The notes beneath the pieces were generated by a model. It was given only the letters and a program-made list of their open reading frames with translations. It was not told the DNA's origin and did not search any database. DNA of 64,000 nt from Apostichopus japonicus (Eukaryota; Echinodermata; Holothuroidea; Aspidochirotida; Stichopodidae): assembly GCF_037975245.1 (NCBI RefSeq), contig NC_092572.1:22982489-23046488 (forward strand). Reading direction: 5' to 3'. Shown one piece after another: positions 34,493 to 42,620 of this stretch; position 1 is the first letter of the stretch; each line of letters starts with the position of its first letter. A program made the position numbers and the translations under genes.

Positions 34493-37400
34493 GAATATCG
34501 TAATGAGTTGGAAAATTAAGAACAGTGAAAAAACTTCCAGCCTCCACCGGGATTCGAACCCGGGCCTCCCGCTTTGTACGCGGACACCCTAACCAACTAG
34601 GCCATGGACGCTGATTGTATGTCCAGAGGTTCGAAACCGGTAAGGAAGGTCGTAATTCCACTGTAGGCGTTTGTCACCTGTATCGAACAATACTAGTTCT
34701 GTTTGTGGTGACATATTTTGCCTAACTCTAGAGGTCAAACATAATGCTATATATGATATGATATTATAATTATATATAATTATATAATTAATGTTCTACT
34801 GGGCATACTAATCCATTTATTATATCGGTATTACGAGACATGTTGCGTATCATATTGCATCATATTTAATTTGTTATTTTCCAGAAAATATCTACGTAAC
34901 TCACCATTACGAAGATACTGTTACACTATTGGAATACCTGCAGACTGACCGTATTCGGAGACCTAGACATCATGCAAAGGAAATGTTTACGTCCTTGCTC
35001 ACAGCATCATATGATGTTGTGTCTGGTATGGAATTTTTAACGTCGCATAAGGTAAGACGTCGGAAAAGTTGTCATTACTAAGAAATGTGGATAAGTATTC
35101 TCCTGAACCACAAATCATGGTATCATTCATACACAACGAGCTCTCGCGTCTCAATGTATTCCTTGACAAATGTGGAAGTGGGTTAGTTATTTTGTTTTGA
35201 AACGTAGAAATTAAGTGGTGTAATGTTACCGGTTCTTTCAAGCAAATATCAAGAACGTATTTGTCATGAATGTGTACATCCATGTCAAAAATGGTGTTTT
35301 GTTTCTAAAATGTATCTTTTCTTAATATTATCGAAGATTATAATATTTACATTTCTCATATTTTGCCGCAGTGCTGTCATCCAGGTTTATGTACTCAAAA
35401 TATTTTGGTTGATGACCAGAACATGTGCAAGCTGTATGACTTTTGTAAACAAGAAGACGCGCCCAGTGTGATAGAACAGTTTCACATTGAAAAGGTAACG
35501 ATAACAACTACAAACGATATATTATTTCATGTATTAAGCAAACTATTATCCAGTCATGTTCTGTTCGCGATGCCTCGAAACACCATCTACAGACTTTATA
35601 TAGCTGGATCTAAATAACATATAGAGTAAATGCGTTCTTATTAACTACATTCACTAACAACTTAACTTTACACAGTAAAAATATTCCAAAAAATCCAAAT
35701 AAATCCTTGTATAGCCGTATAACTGTATAGCAATAAAAGATATTAGTTTGACTAACTGGTATCTTAGTAGTATACGTTTATGAGAATGTAATGATGTAAG
35801 TTGTGTTACGTATTTAGACGATATTGAAAAGTATACTGCAAAAAAAATCCCACAAATTGTGCAAAGCAACGAAGTACGAAAATTATGTAACATGACGTTC
35901 TGATGTTACACAAATAAAGTTAGTTCTACAAATAATGTTTAAAATGTACGACATACTACTTGAGATACTGAATGAAACTCTCTTCCAGCTATCCTTGTCA
36001 ACCACCCCCCCCCCTCCCCCGTTGCGCCTTCTCGTGCGGAAAATTTGATAAAAGATGTGGTAGATATTGTGATTTTTGGTATTGCTAAAATCATCCAATA
36101 GATGTCAAATTCGATGATTGTACTTTTTTTCACAGGACCAGCATTTACGTATAACTTTACCTCCAGAGGCATTGCTACTTGGAGAGTATAACTCAGCAAG
36201 TGATATTTGGGCGATTGGAGTTGTGCTGTGGTCGATATTTTCCTATGGTATGGATATAAAGTCCTTACATCTAAGATGAAATATCAGAATAAACCACAAT
36301 ATTCGTATATACAATACAATCGAAGCTAAATTTAACCGATTCATCAATTGGTTATATCATAATCAATCATCAACATTCCAAACATATTTTTCAAGGAAAT
36401 TGATCATTTTATTAAGTTCTATTTTCAGACTATTGGTAACTGTCAAATTATCTTACCACGTTCAATTCTATATCATTTTCCCTTAGCAATGAATAATAAT
36501 TCCTCACAAATTCAAAAGAATTTTTATTTTTATTTTGAATAAGGTGCATCGCCATCAACCAACGAGTTAAAGGACATTTTTGAGACACAGTCGTTTGGGA
36601 ATGTCGCACACGACAACACGAGCGTTATACCTGAAGAACTGTAAGTACAATTTTTTATCTAATTTGCTGGTTCGTCACACGAAAAAACAAGAATTGACAA
36701 AATGCGGCCTCTTGCGGTAGTTCAGTAGTATGTACTCCTGTACAAGATGATTTTACGATTAAGTAATTGTTGTCCGCAAATATGTTAGAAAGATCAAACT
36801 TGTTCCTTGTCTATACTAATCCTCTGACATCTATCTATTTTGTGTTCACCCTACTCATTAACCTTTCCGTATTATGTGCGTGTATTTGTCCACTTGTTAT
36901 TCAGCCTCTGAAGAAGCTCCTACTAGGATCGAAAAGTCAGGCCAACTTACTTTTATAAAAAAGATAAAACGTGATGCATCAGAATACAGATGGTGGTATT
37001 TTGCTTCGATCAACGTAGCGATCTCCGAAGAAACGTGATAGCTGAGGGCTTGATACAAAAGATGCAAAAATACAATGTATACTCGTTGTATAGTAATATG
37101 TTGAGTTTTCCTGAAAAAATGACCGCAGGGTTTTGCTTTATATAGTTCGTCTGTTTTTTGTTCTTCTGTTGTTGTTCTTCTGTTTGTAGCTTGAGAGACT
37201 TTTCACATAGTTTGCTATTTTCTTTACAGAAGTTATTTTCAAATTGATTAAATTTTTGCTAATATTTTATTTCACAATTAGTATTTTTGTTTTGTTCTTT
37301 TCACCAGATTGGGACTGATAAAGAGTTGCTGGTCAACAAGGGTTGCCAAACGTCCTTCTATATTTTCCGTGGTAAAGACACTGAGAAGTGGTTCCTCGTC

Positions 37401-37950
37401 TATCTTGAAAGAGGTACTTAACGATTATTAATTGATTATCAAGTTCCATTGACAATTTTCTGCATAATTCGTCAGTAAAAGAATTGAATGTGTTAGATAT
37501 GTCGTTTATTTCAGGACAAAATATACAATTACAGCTCTCTGAAGTTGTGGAACCCAAATAATGATTCCGTGTGCATATGAAATAAGAGTTATATGATTAC
37601 ATTTTGGAATAAAAAAATTGTTATTTATCCTCGTCTAGTAAAACTAAGCCATACTCCAAGCTGTAATGCCTCGACTATATGCTTCATTTTGCACAATCTC
37701 TATCACAGAAAAGTTCCTTCGTGATATGCTATAATTTATGTGTATCCTCTTTAATCCCATTCCTTGCTTTCAGATTCGAAACGGAAATATCAATCCACTT
37801 GATCTTGTGCCAGTGCATTTTCCCACTACTCCATGTCGAGAAGCAGCATGCCCCACTAATGTTTCTGTAACCGTTACGACACATCAAGATGAATCTCCCT
37901 CCCAAGAGCATTACGAGAGAGTCTTGTATAAAGATACCTCTGGCGACTGA
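25924..37950 (+). CDS. Gene C: Ig-domain receptor pseudokinase (15 exons)
   Basis: Exons: 25924-25993, 27572-27934, 28587-28913, 29917-30252, 31041-31163, 31670-31721, 33254-33321, 33722-33895, 34216-34326, 34885-35051, 35372-35494, 36136-36247, 36544-36640, 37308-37413, 37774-37950. The joined frame is open for 801 residues. Signal peptide 1-23; three Ig-like exons 24-365; TM about 370-394; linker to 446; receptor-tyrosine-kinase fold 447-743; tail 744-801 with HYERVLYKD. The kinase fold is inactive by sequence. [13 protein letters not shown] replaces the Gly loop, ISCGN sits where VAVK should be, WRNYVGLL replaces the alpha-C Glu segment, HPG (600-602) replaces HRD and DFC (620-622) replaces DFG. 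The scaffold motifs [16 protein letters not shown] and [11 protein letters not shown] remain. It probably acts as a ligand-binding scaffold or decoy that signals through partners; this is inference. Genes D and E are paralogs. Confidence 0.85.
27572..27934 (+). CDS. Gene C exon 2: V-like Ig domain
   Basis: Acceptor GTTGCAG at 27571 and donor G|GTAAGT at 27935, phase 1 to 1. [11 protein letters not shown] and [13 protein letters not shown] give the Cys pair; extra Cys residues occur in FKCERN and VACRN. It is homologous to gene E exon 2 (both open GxLQ). Confidence 0.85.
28587..28913 (+). CDS. Gene C exon 3: Ig-like domain
   Basis: Acceptor TTACAG at 28586 and donor G|GTAATT at 28914, phase 1 to 1. 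[20 protein letters not shown] and SRITCIAQY are matched by SLSCMTTSRPSAEISWTYPA and RTISCFIHY in gene E. Confidence 0.9.
29170..29690. repeat. (GGAT)n minisatellite
   Basis: GGATGGATGGGT-type repeat of about 520 bases in the intron between gene C exons 3 and 4. The Trp/Met/Asp/Gly open frames across it are artefacts. Confidence 0.95.
29917..30252 (+). CDS. Gene C exon 4: C2-like Ig domain
   Basis: Acceptor TCACAG at 29916 and donor G|GTAAGT at 30253, phase 1 to 1. [19 protein letters not shown] and [11 protein letters not shown] correspond to YLTCTIL, VYPQWIIPK and IIKCLSDDG in gene E. Confidence 0.9.
30290..30880. repeat. Probable dispersed repeat
   Basis: It contains TTTGACCTCTGACCTTTGG and GTTTGAAGATAAACAGTC, in a style similar to the repeat at 8908-10098. 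It is in the intron before the gene C TM exon. The family is not identified. Confidence 0.35.
31041..31163 (+). CDS. Gene C exon 5: transmembrane segment
   Basis: Acceptor AAACAG at 31040 and donor G|GTAAAA at 31164, phase 1 to 1. [20 protein letters not shown] and AIVMII precede RRNQRNKNK. At 123 bases it is exactly as long as the TM exon of gene D. Confidence 0.9.
31670..31721 (+). CDS. Gene C exon 6: basic juxtamembrane linker
   Basis: Acceptor GTTATAG at 31669 and donor CG|GTAACT at 31722, phase 1 to 2. It reads [17 protein letters not shown]. Confidence 0.7.
32381..32435 (+). CDS. Possible alternative cytoplasmic exon of gene C
   Basis: It has a good acceptor (TTTTCTAG) and donor (G|GTAAAC), and phase 2 in to 0 out. 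It reads [18 protein letters not shown]. Inserting it would break the frame into the next kinase-path exon. If used, it would need a phase 0 tail exon, as gene B has; I did not find one. Confidence 0.3.
32637..32682. repeat. (TA)n microsatellite
   Basis: Short TA repeat directly upstream of a truncated SINE copy. Confidence 0.9.
32698..32779 (+). mobile_element. Truncated tRNA-derived SINE copy
   Basis: It keeps the box A region (AGCGTCAGCCTAGTGGTTAG), then jumps to the SINE 3' end (TCACTACGATTTCAATTA) and a (TA)n tail. An internal deletion removed box B. Confidence 0.7.
32880..33180 (+). mobile_element. tRNA-derived SINE, + orientation
   Basis: A head segment (ATGTTTGACCTCT...TACCGGTTTCGAACCTCTGG) precedes a tRNA-like part with GAGTGGCTAGGATG (box A region) and GGTTCGAATCC (box B, 33071-33081). 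A 3' unit ending CAACTCACTACGATTTCAAT and a TA-rich tail follow. The same order occurs inverted at 34428-34752. Confidence 0.85.
33254..33321 (+). CDS. Gene C exon 7: RSLPSVP linker
   Basis: Acceptor TTTCAG at 33253 and donor G|GTAACT at 33322, phase 2 to 1. It begins [11 protein letters not shown]. The RSLPSVP block is shared with gene D (43991) and gene E (58585), so this exon is conserved. Confidence 0.8.
33722..33895 (+). CDS. Gene C exon 8: kinase-like N-lobe start
   Basis: Phase 1 to 1, 174 bases as in gene [21 protein letters not shown] corresponds to the beta1 to Gly-loop region without GxGxx[10 protein letters not shown] stands at beta3, where the ATP-binding Lys is absent. Confidence 0.8.
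34216..34326 (+). CDS. Gene C exon 9: kinase-like alpha-C/beta4
   Basis: Acceptor TTTCAG at 34215 and donor G|GTTAGT, phase 1 to 1. [20 protein letters not shown] then LGICYQN aligns with the alpha-C helix and the HPNIVxLxGIC region. The alpha-C Glu position is Tyr. Confidence 0.85.
34428..34752 (-). mobile_element. tRNA-derived SINE, - orientation, with (TA)n tail
   Basis: Read on the minus strand it carries TGGCCTAGTTGG (box A) and GGTTCGAATCC (box B), the same head segment as the copy at 32880, and a long (TA)n tail (34428-34490). It is better preserved than the + copy. Confidence 0.85.
34885..35051 (+). CDS. Gene C exon 10: kinase-like hinge to alpha-E
   Basis: Acceptor TTCCAG at 34884 and donor GTAAGA at 35052, phase 1 to 0. 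[10 protein letters not shown] follows the hinge, and [19 protein letters not shown] is the alpha-E helix leading into the catalytic loop. Confidence 0.85.
35372..35494 (+). CDS. Gene C exon 11: degenerate catalytic and activation loops
   Basis: Phase 0, 123 bases as in genes D and [14 protein letters not shown] replaces the usual IHRDLAARNVLV, and [12 protein letters not shown] replaces CKIxDFGLARD. The catalytic Asp is lost and the metal-binding DFG Gly is Cys. The Asn of the catalytic loop is still present here. Confidence 0.9.
36136..36247 (+). CDS. Gene C exon 12: PPE and alpha-F region
   Basis: Acceptor TCACAG at 36135 and donor G|GTATGG at 36248, phase 0 to 1. [20 protein letters not shown] and [11 protein letters not shown] match the APE and alpha-F motifs of tyrosine kinases. 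Confidence 0.9.
36544..36640 (+). CDS. Gene C exon 13: kinase-like alpha-G region
   Basis: Phase 1 to 2, 97 bases as in genes D and E. It has diverged ([16 protein letters not shown] then VIPEEL) from the GxxPYPxxS...PDEL pattern that D and E keep. Confidence 0.75.
37308..37413 (+). CDS. Gene C exon 14: kinase-like alpha-H/I
   Basis: Acceptor CACCAG at 37307, phase 2 to 0. [20 protein letters not shown] is the CW...RP end of a tyrosine kinase fold. Confidence 0.85.
37774..37950 (+). CDS. Gene C exon 15: terminal tail
   Basis: Acceptor TTTCAG at 37773, phase 0, stop TGA at 37948. It ends [16 protein letters not shown] with two Tyr near the C terminus. Confidence 0.8.
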   Translation: MRNGNINPLDLVPVHFPTTPCREAACPTNVSVTVTTHQDESPSQEHYERVLYKDTSGD

Positions 37951-38092
37951 AACGAATCAATGTTAACCGGAATGTACACAATTTACAAATTAGAATACCA
38001 ACACTCATAGTTAAACTGTTTATATCAATTTATAATAATTTGCCCCTGCACTACGATAACAATTAAATACCCATTTATCGTTACATGGTCAG

Positions 38093-38344
38093 CATATACT
38101 GCAAGATATCGAAAAACGAGTTTCTGAGAAACTGACAGATAGGAATCTGAAAATCAATTGCACAAAAACTGAGAAATTTTGAATCACAAGAAAAGGAAAT
38201 GAAAGTTTGAAAAAGTGTAAATATGCTGGAAGCTTGCTGGGGACCGAAGAAGATATTACCCGAAGAATTGGTATAACCAACGGTGCTTTCAACACACTGT
38301 CAAGTATTTTCAAAAGACGTATTTTATTGCCTTTTAAATTGTAA
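38093..38344 (+). pseudogene. Non-LTR retrotransposon reverse-transcriptase remnant
   Basis: Reading on the + strand gives LKINCTKTEKF, a TGA stop at 38180-38182, then ITRKGNESLKKCKYAGSLLG and TEEDITRRIGITNGAFNTLS, ending at 38342. KxKYxGSLLGTEEDITRRI is a typical C-terminal RT region of LINE-type elements in marine invertebrates. The element is truncated and inactive. Confidence 0.75.
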
Positions 38345-39782
38345 CGTCACTTCCGTGACTGACGGGACAATATTTTAACCTGGGGTTGGCGAAAGAGAGT
38401 CTCGACAAAAAGATGGTAATGGAAAACATATCCAAGTGTCCGTGGCACAGTGGCACCGTTTATTCAATTCTCCTTTAGCATACAAAGGTCATACAATATT
38501 GTGCTTACTATTATACGACCCTAATAGTTATCTTTGCATTACGCAGAACATTAATTGTTAAAGCAATACCCAAAGCACTGTATAATGCGGCGCAAAACGC
38601 AGCGGACAACGCTGCGCTAAACGAAGCGCCCAACGCAGCGTCCAACGCGGGTGCTACACGCAGCGTAGAAATATATTTTATTAGATTCAAGGCTACGGCG
38701 TTAATTTTACGGTCGTCAACAACGCCGTTAAGCAATGTAAATACACTAAGAAACAACCGAATGACCTTAATGTGGATCATTTAACCTAGCTTCCTTTCTG
38801 ATAACTGGACTAAAACTAAATCACTAACGCTGGTTATTACGGCCTGACTGAACTATATCCTTTCACCGCAGGGCACTGATCTTTACGAACGTACATACAG
38901 TTTCACACAGCTCATTGGGCAAGTAATTAATATTAATAACGTGAATGTTAACAATCGGTCAATATCGTCACTACTAAATAAATGGGCGAAATCTCCCTCA
39001 ATGCAATGGTGCAGTTGCTAGCAATTCATACGACTCACAAATGTATTAAATAATGTTCTGAGCACTTACAATATCTACGAACAGTTTGACACTGTGCCGT
39101 GGTATTAGGAACATAACCAACTTGGTTGATAGAAGAGATAAGACAACGTAGACTTGTATAATACGGCTTGTATGAGATTTTGTGAAAGAGTGCCACCCTG
39201 CACGTTACCGCCAGCTCCTTTTATACTAGCCTGAAAATTTGCGTTACTTTACGCGCGCGAGAATTTACATACTTCAAAGAACACCGCCTCTGAGTTGCGG
39301 TCACCAGTATTCCAGAGACCGGAAAGCTCTCAACTTTTTTAACAAAGGCCAGGTGCACGATTGATAACGTCTTATCTAACAACTTAGAAGGATAAAGGAT
39401 TTCCCGGAAAAAAACTGAAACATTACATCAAGCTTTAAATGAATAACAATAAAAAGTTAAAATACTACGAAAGTTCGGTTACAATAGTTTAAACATTCAT
39501 TACTCATTCTGTTTTCAACATCTGTCTAAGTTTAGTTTACAAATAAAATACTGTTTAATACGCTAAAGTGACAATATTGCAATACATTAGCGCGTGTTGC
39601 TGGTTCAGTTCAGTTAATAGTTTACTTGACACGTGAGCGTTCGTCTACATTTGTTGTATCCATTATTACACGTATTGTGTTCTCCCATTATTAATCTTTT
39701 CTGTACGGCTACATTCATTTCTGAAATTTTCAGTGGCCTTCTTTTGATCGGTTTGTACTTCCTTAAGTATCTAGTATTTCTT

Positions 39783-39815
39783 TTATATATATGTATATAT
39801 ATATATGTATATATA

Positions 39816-39866
<51 letters not shown>

Positions 39867-40012
39867 ATATATATATATGTTGAGACTAGTGGAACACTAG
39901 TAGTTGTAACTCGGAGTTTCACGCGTTTTAGCGATCGTCAGACAACTGCAGTATATTCCGCTCTGTCTACTGGACATAGAGCACTCTGCGCCAAGATAGA
40001 CACCATCCAACC

Positions 40013-40101
<89 letters not shown>
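39783..40101. repeat. Two (TA)n microsatellites with a unique spacer
   Basis: TA tracts at 39783-39879 and 40015-40101 flank about 135 bases of non-repetitive sequence. Confidence 0.9.
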
Positions 40102-42328
40102 CAGTCATCTCATCTTGTTGTTTATTATAGTACTAAAACTAAATTTTCACCCATGGCAAAAAAATATTGAGGAAATTTTTACCGAGACTTCATTAAATTG
40201 CTTTCGATGGCATTACAACATTTTGCGTGTAATTTCTTTTTCCTGTTTTCTTGTTGTTGTGCATTTTGAGAAAGAGAATATTTAAAAACAGTTCTGAAAG
40301 AAATATCTACATGATTTGAGTGATTAGTGAAAATGTCACCTTTGCACGGATTGAACTGTGACGTTTGACTAGTAGCAAACACAAAGGAAACAGAGCGCAC
40401 ACAACAGAGCGTCCATGATTGTCCATTGGCGTAACGCGTTAATGTTAGTTCATTATGAATAGTCTCTTTCCATACCGTCTCTATATTAATTGAGCTGATT
40501 AGACATTTTATGTCTTCTCTATAGGACTTTTCAGTTGTATTGTATGCATAAAACAAAGGACACACCGGGATGAAACCGAAATGCTGCTAATCAGAGTTTT
40601 TACTTCTTGCTATTTTGATAGGTTTGTAATTGTTAGCTCATGATAATATCTCTCATTGAGAGGTGTTCATAAAGGAAAGGAAAAGTAAAGTATTAAGTTG
40701 TGCAATACATTTCTGTGACTGCAATAACGTCAAACCAATTTCCAGCATATACATTGCAATTTCTTCATGTAGGACGGATCTCGAAAATCGTTAGTAAGAG
40801 TTTTCGATTGTTTCCTTTGAGGTAGGACAGTAGAAACATATTTTCTTTCTGAGCATAGTAAATAATATTTGAATTGATTTACTCGAACAATTCCACGAAG
40901 TAACATCGATTGCAATTTATAGAAAACCGTGTGCTTCACTAAATTGGTAAGTGTATGCTTGTGTATACAGGGACGATATGTTTCAGGGAGTGGCGACATC
41001 AGACTGTCAGTGATCAAAGGTAACGTTAACCAAATTTGGGGTCAGATTTTCAACTTCATGCATTGTATCCTGTTTCTTTTTACCTTGTTTTCATCCCTGT
41101 TTAAATAGTGTTGAGAGTGTAAATGTAAAATAACGAGAGTTTCTCGGAAGGGAATACATGAGATTTTTTTTCAAGTCGGTTTCATAACAATTGCTTAAAT
41201 CATTATTTTAATAGAATTGCAGTACCTAGGCATCGTCATCCATATTACATTTCAGATATCTAAATGCCGCGGCCTTTTGAACATTATCATATAGACAATA
41301 ACATGTGTCGTATTTTAGCCTTAAAGGAACTCAATTCCCGCTATTCAGTGCAAGAAACTAACCCTTACAGATAGTTGAAACAACTTTATAATGCTTATTT
41401 TTACTCGTAAGGTACGTCCATGTTACGATTAAAAACATTTTAGTGACAGTATGGTATTCCCACACTGTCCTTAAAACATACATTGAAACGTAAGATGTGC
41501 ATTACAACATAAGTAGCAACTGGATGAAGCCTCAAAAATGCAATTAATAATTAATGTTGTAGGAGCACTAATCATTGTATATTATGATAATATTCAGCCA
41601 TGTGACATGAAGTTGATTTCATGAAGTAATTACTCAATTTTACATAGTGTATTTTCACTTAAGTTGTAAGTGCCCAACCATGTTTTTGGCATAGTGCATA
41701 CTGTGTCATCATACATTGTATACACTTGTGATAAAGTGGACGAAAGGCGATGTTTCCACCAATTGTTAACATCTTTTTGGTATGTCGTAATTTAAGACCT
41801 GTCAACATATGAGGTCTTAAAGAATGTTAAGCCGCGAATGCAGTGGAATATTTGCTAAATGTTAAGTTCAGTCCAAAAACGAATCTACTCTCTTTATTGT
41901 GTCTTAATAACAGAATCAGTTGTTGTTCGCATATTTCATTTTACTTATTCAGTCGCTTTCATTGAAAACTCTGTTAATCTCTTCTTTCACTTTCTGTCTA
42001 GTCTGTGGCTAGTGAAAACAAACTGAATTATGAAAGGTATAATTGAAGATATATGAAGCAAAACTAGATGACACGACAGAAGCAACAGAATGACTTCACT
42101 CAATTGCTTCAAGGTTGTGCTTTAGGCTAATACATTTCATCTAGGATGGTTGTGCCAAGCTGTTAAAAAAACTAGAAAACAACTATGGAGGACATGCATA
42201 TGTTAGTCGAACATTTTAGAAAGAACCCTCTCAGCTATGTAATATTTCATCAAATTGGCGCAAAACTGATAAACCGGTTTGGAAGATAATTTAAATTGAA
42301 TACCAAGGTTTGAAGGCCACATGCATTT

Positions 42329-42497
42329 ATGATTCCCAATTTCAGTGACCTGCATGACAGGTTTTCTAAAAGCCCGGCAACAAAAACAAAGGAACACAAC
42401 GTTCAAAGGTTGAACAAAAACACAAATCTGGTTAAAGAAACAAAAACTCTGCTCGGACATTTCTATTATGATATTGATTATTTATTTCGCCTCACAG
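42329..42497 (+). other. Open frame continuous with the gene D TM exon
   Basis: An ATG at 42329 opens 56 codons that run, without splicing, in frame into the gene D TM exon. They contain no Cys pair and no signal peptide. It could be a short N terminus, or chance extension upstream of the acceptor CTCACAG at 42497. Confidence 0.3.
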
Positions 42498-42620
42498 GGT
42501 CAGTAATGGATAAGGTTCTCACTAATCTTCTTATTGCGTTGGTGGTGGTACTCATCATAGTTATTGGTGTTATGGCATTCGCATGCAAAGACTGTTGCAA
42601 GCGAAGAGAAAGTATAACAA
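42498..42620 (+). CDS. Gene D exon: transmembrane segment
   Basis: Acceptor CTCACAG at 42497 and donor AA|GTAAGT at 42621, phase 1 to 1. [20 protein letters not shown] then [13 protein letters not shown] is a clear TM and stop-transfer. Confidence 0.85.

Larger units (their letters stand above)
37951..42328. other. Intergenic DNA between genes C and D
   Basis: No Ig exon or signal-peptide exon found. It holds an ATTAAA signal (38062-38067) that may end gene C, a reverse-transcriptase relic (38093-38344), a GC-rich AACGCAGCG-type stretch (about 38580-38670) and two (TA)n tracts (39783-39879, 40015-40101). From 40130 to 42328 I see only AT-rich unique sequence. Confidence 0.6.

Noticed and set aside
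33722-37413. Annotating genes C-E as active receptor tyrosine kinases
   Set aside because: HRD, DFG, beta3 Lys, alpha-C Glu and the Gly loop are all missing; only scaffold motifs remain.
40179-41017. Two minus-strand frames of 128 and 95 codons
   Set aside because: No recognisable domain, no splice context or promoter, and composition as expected by chance in this DNA.
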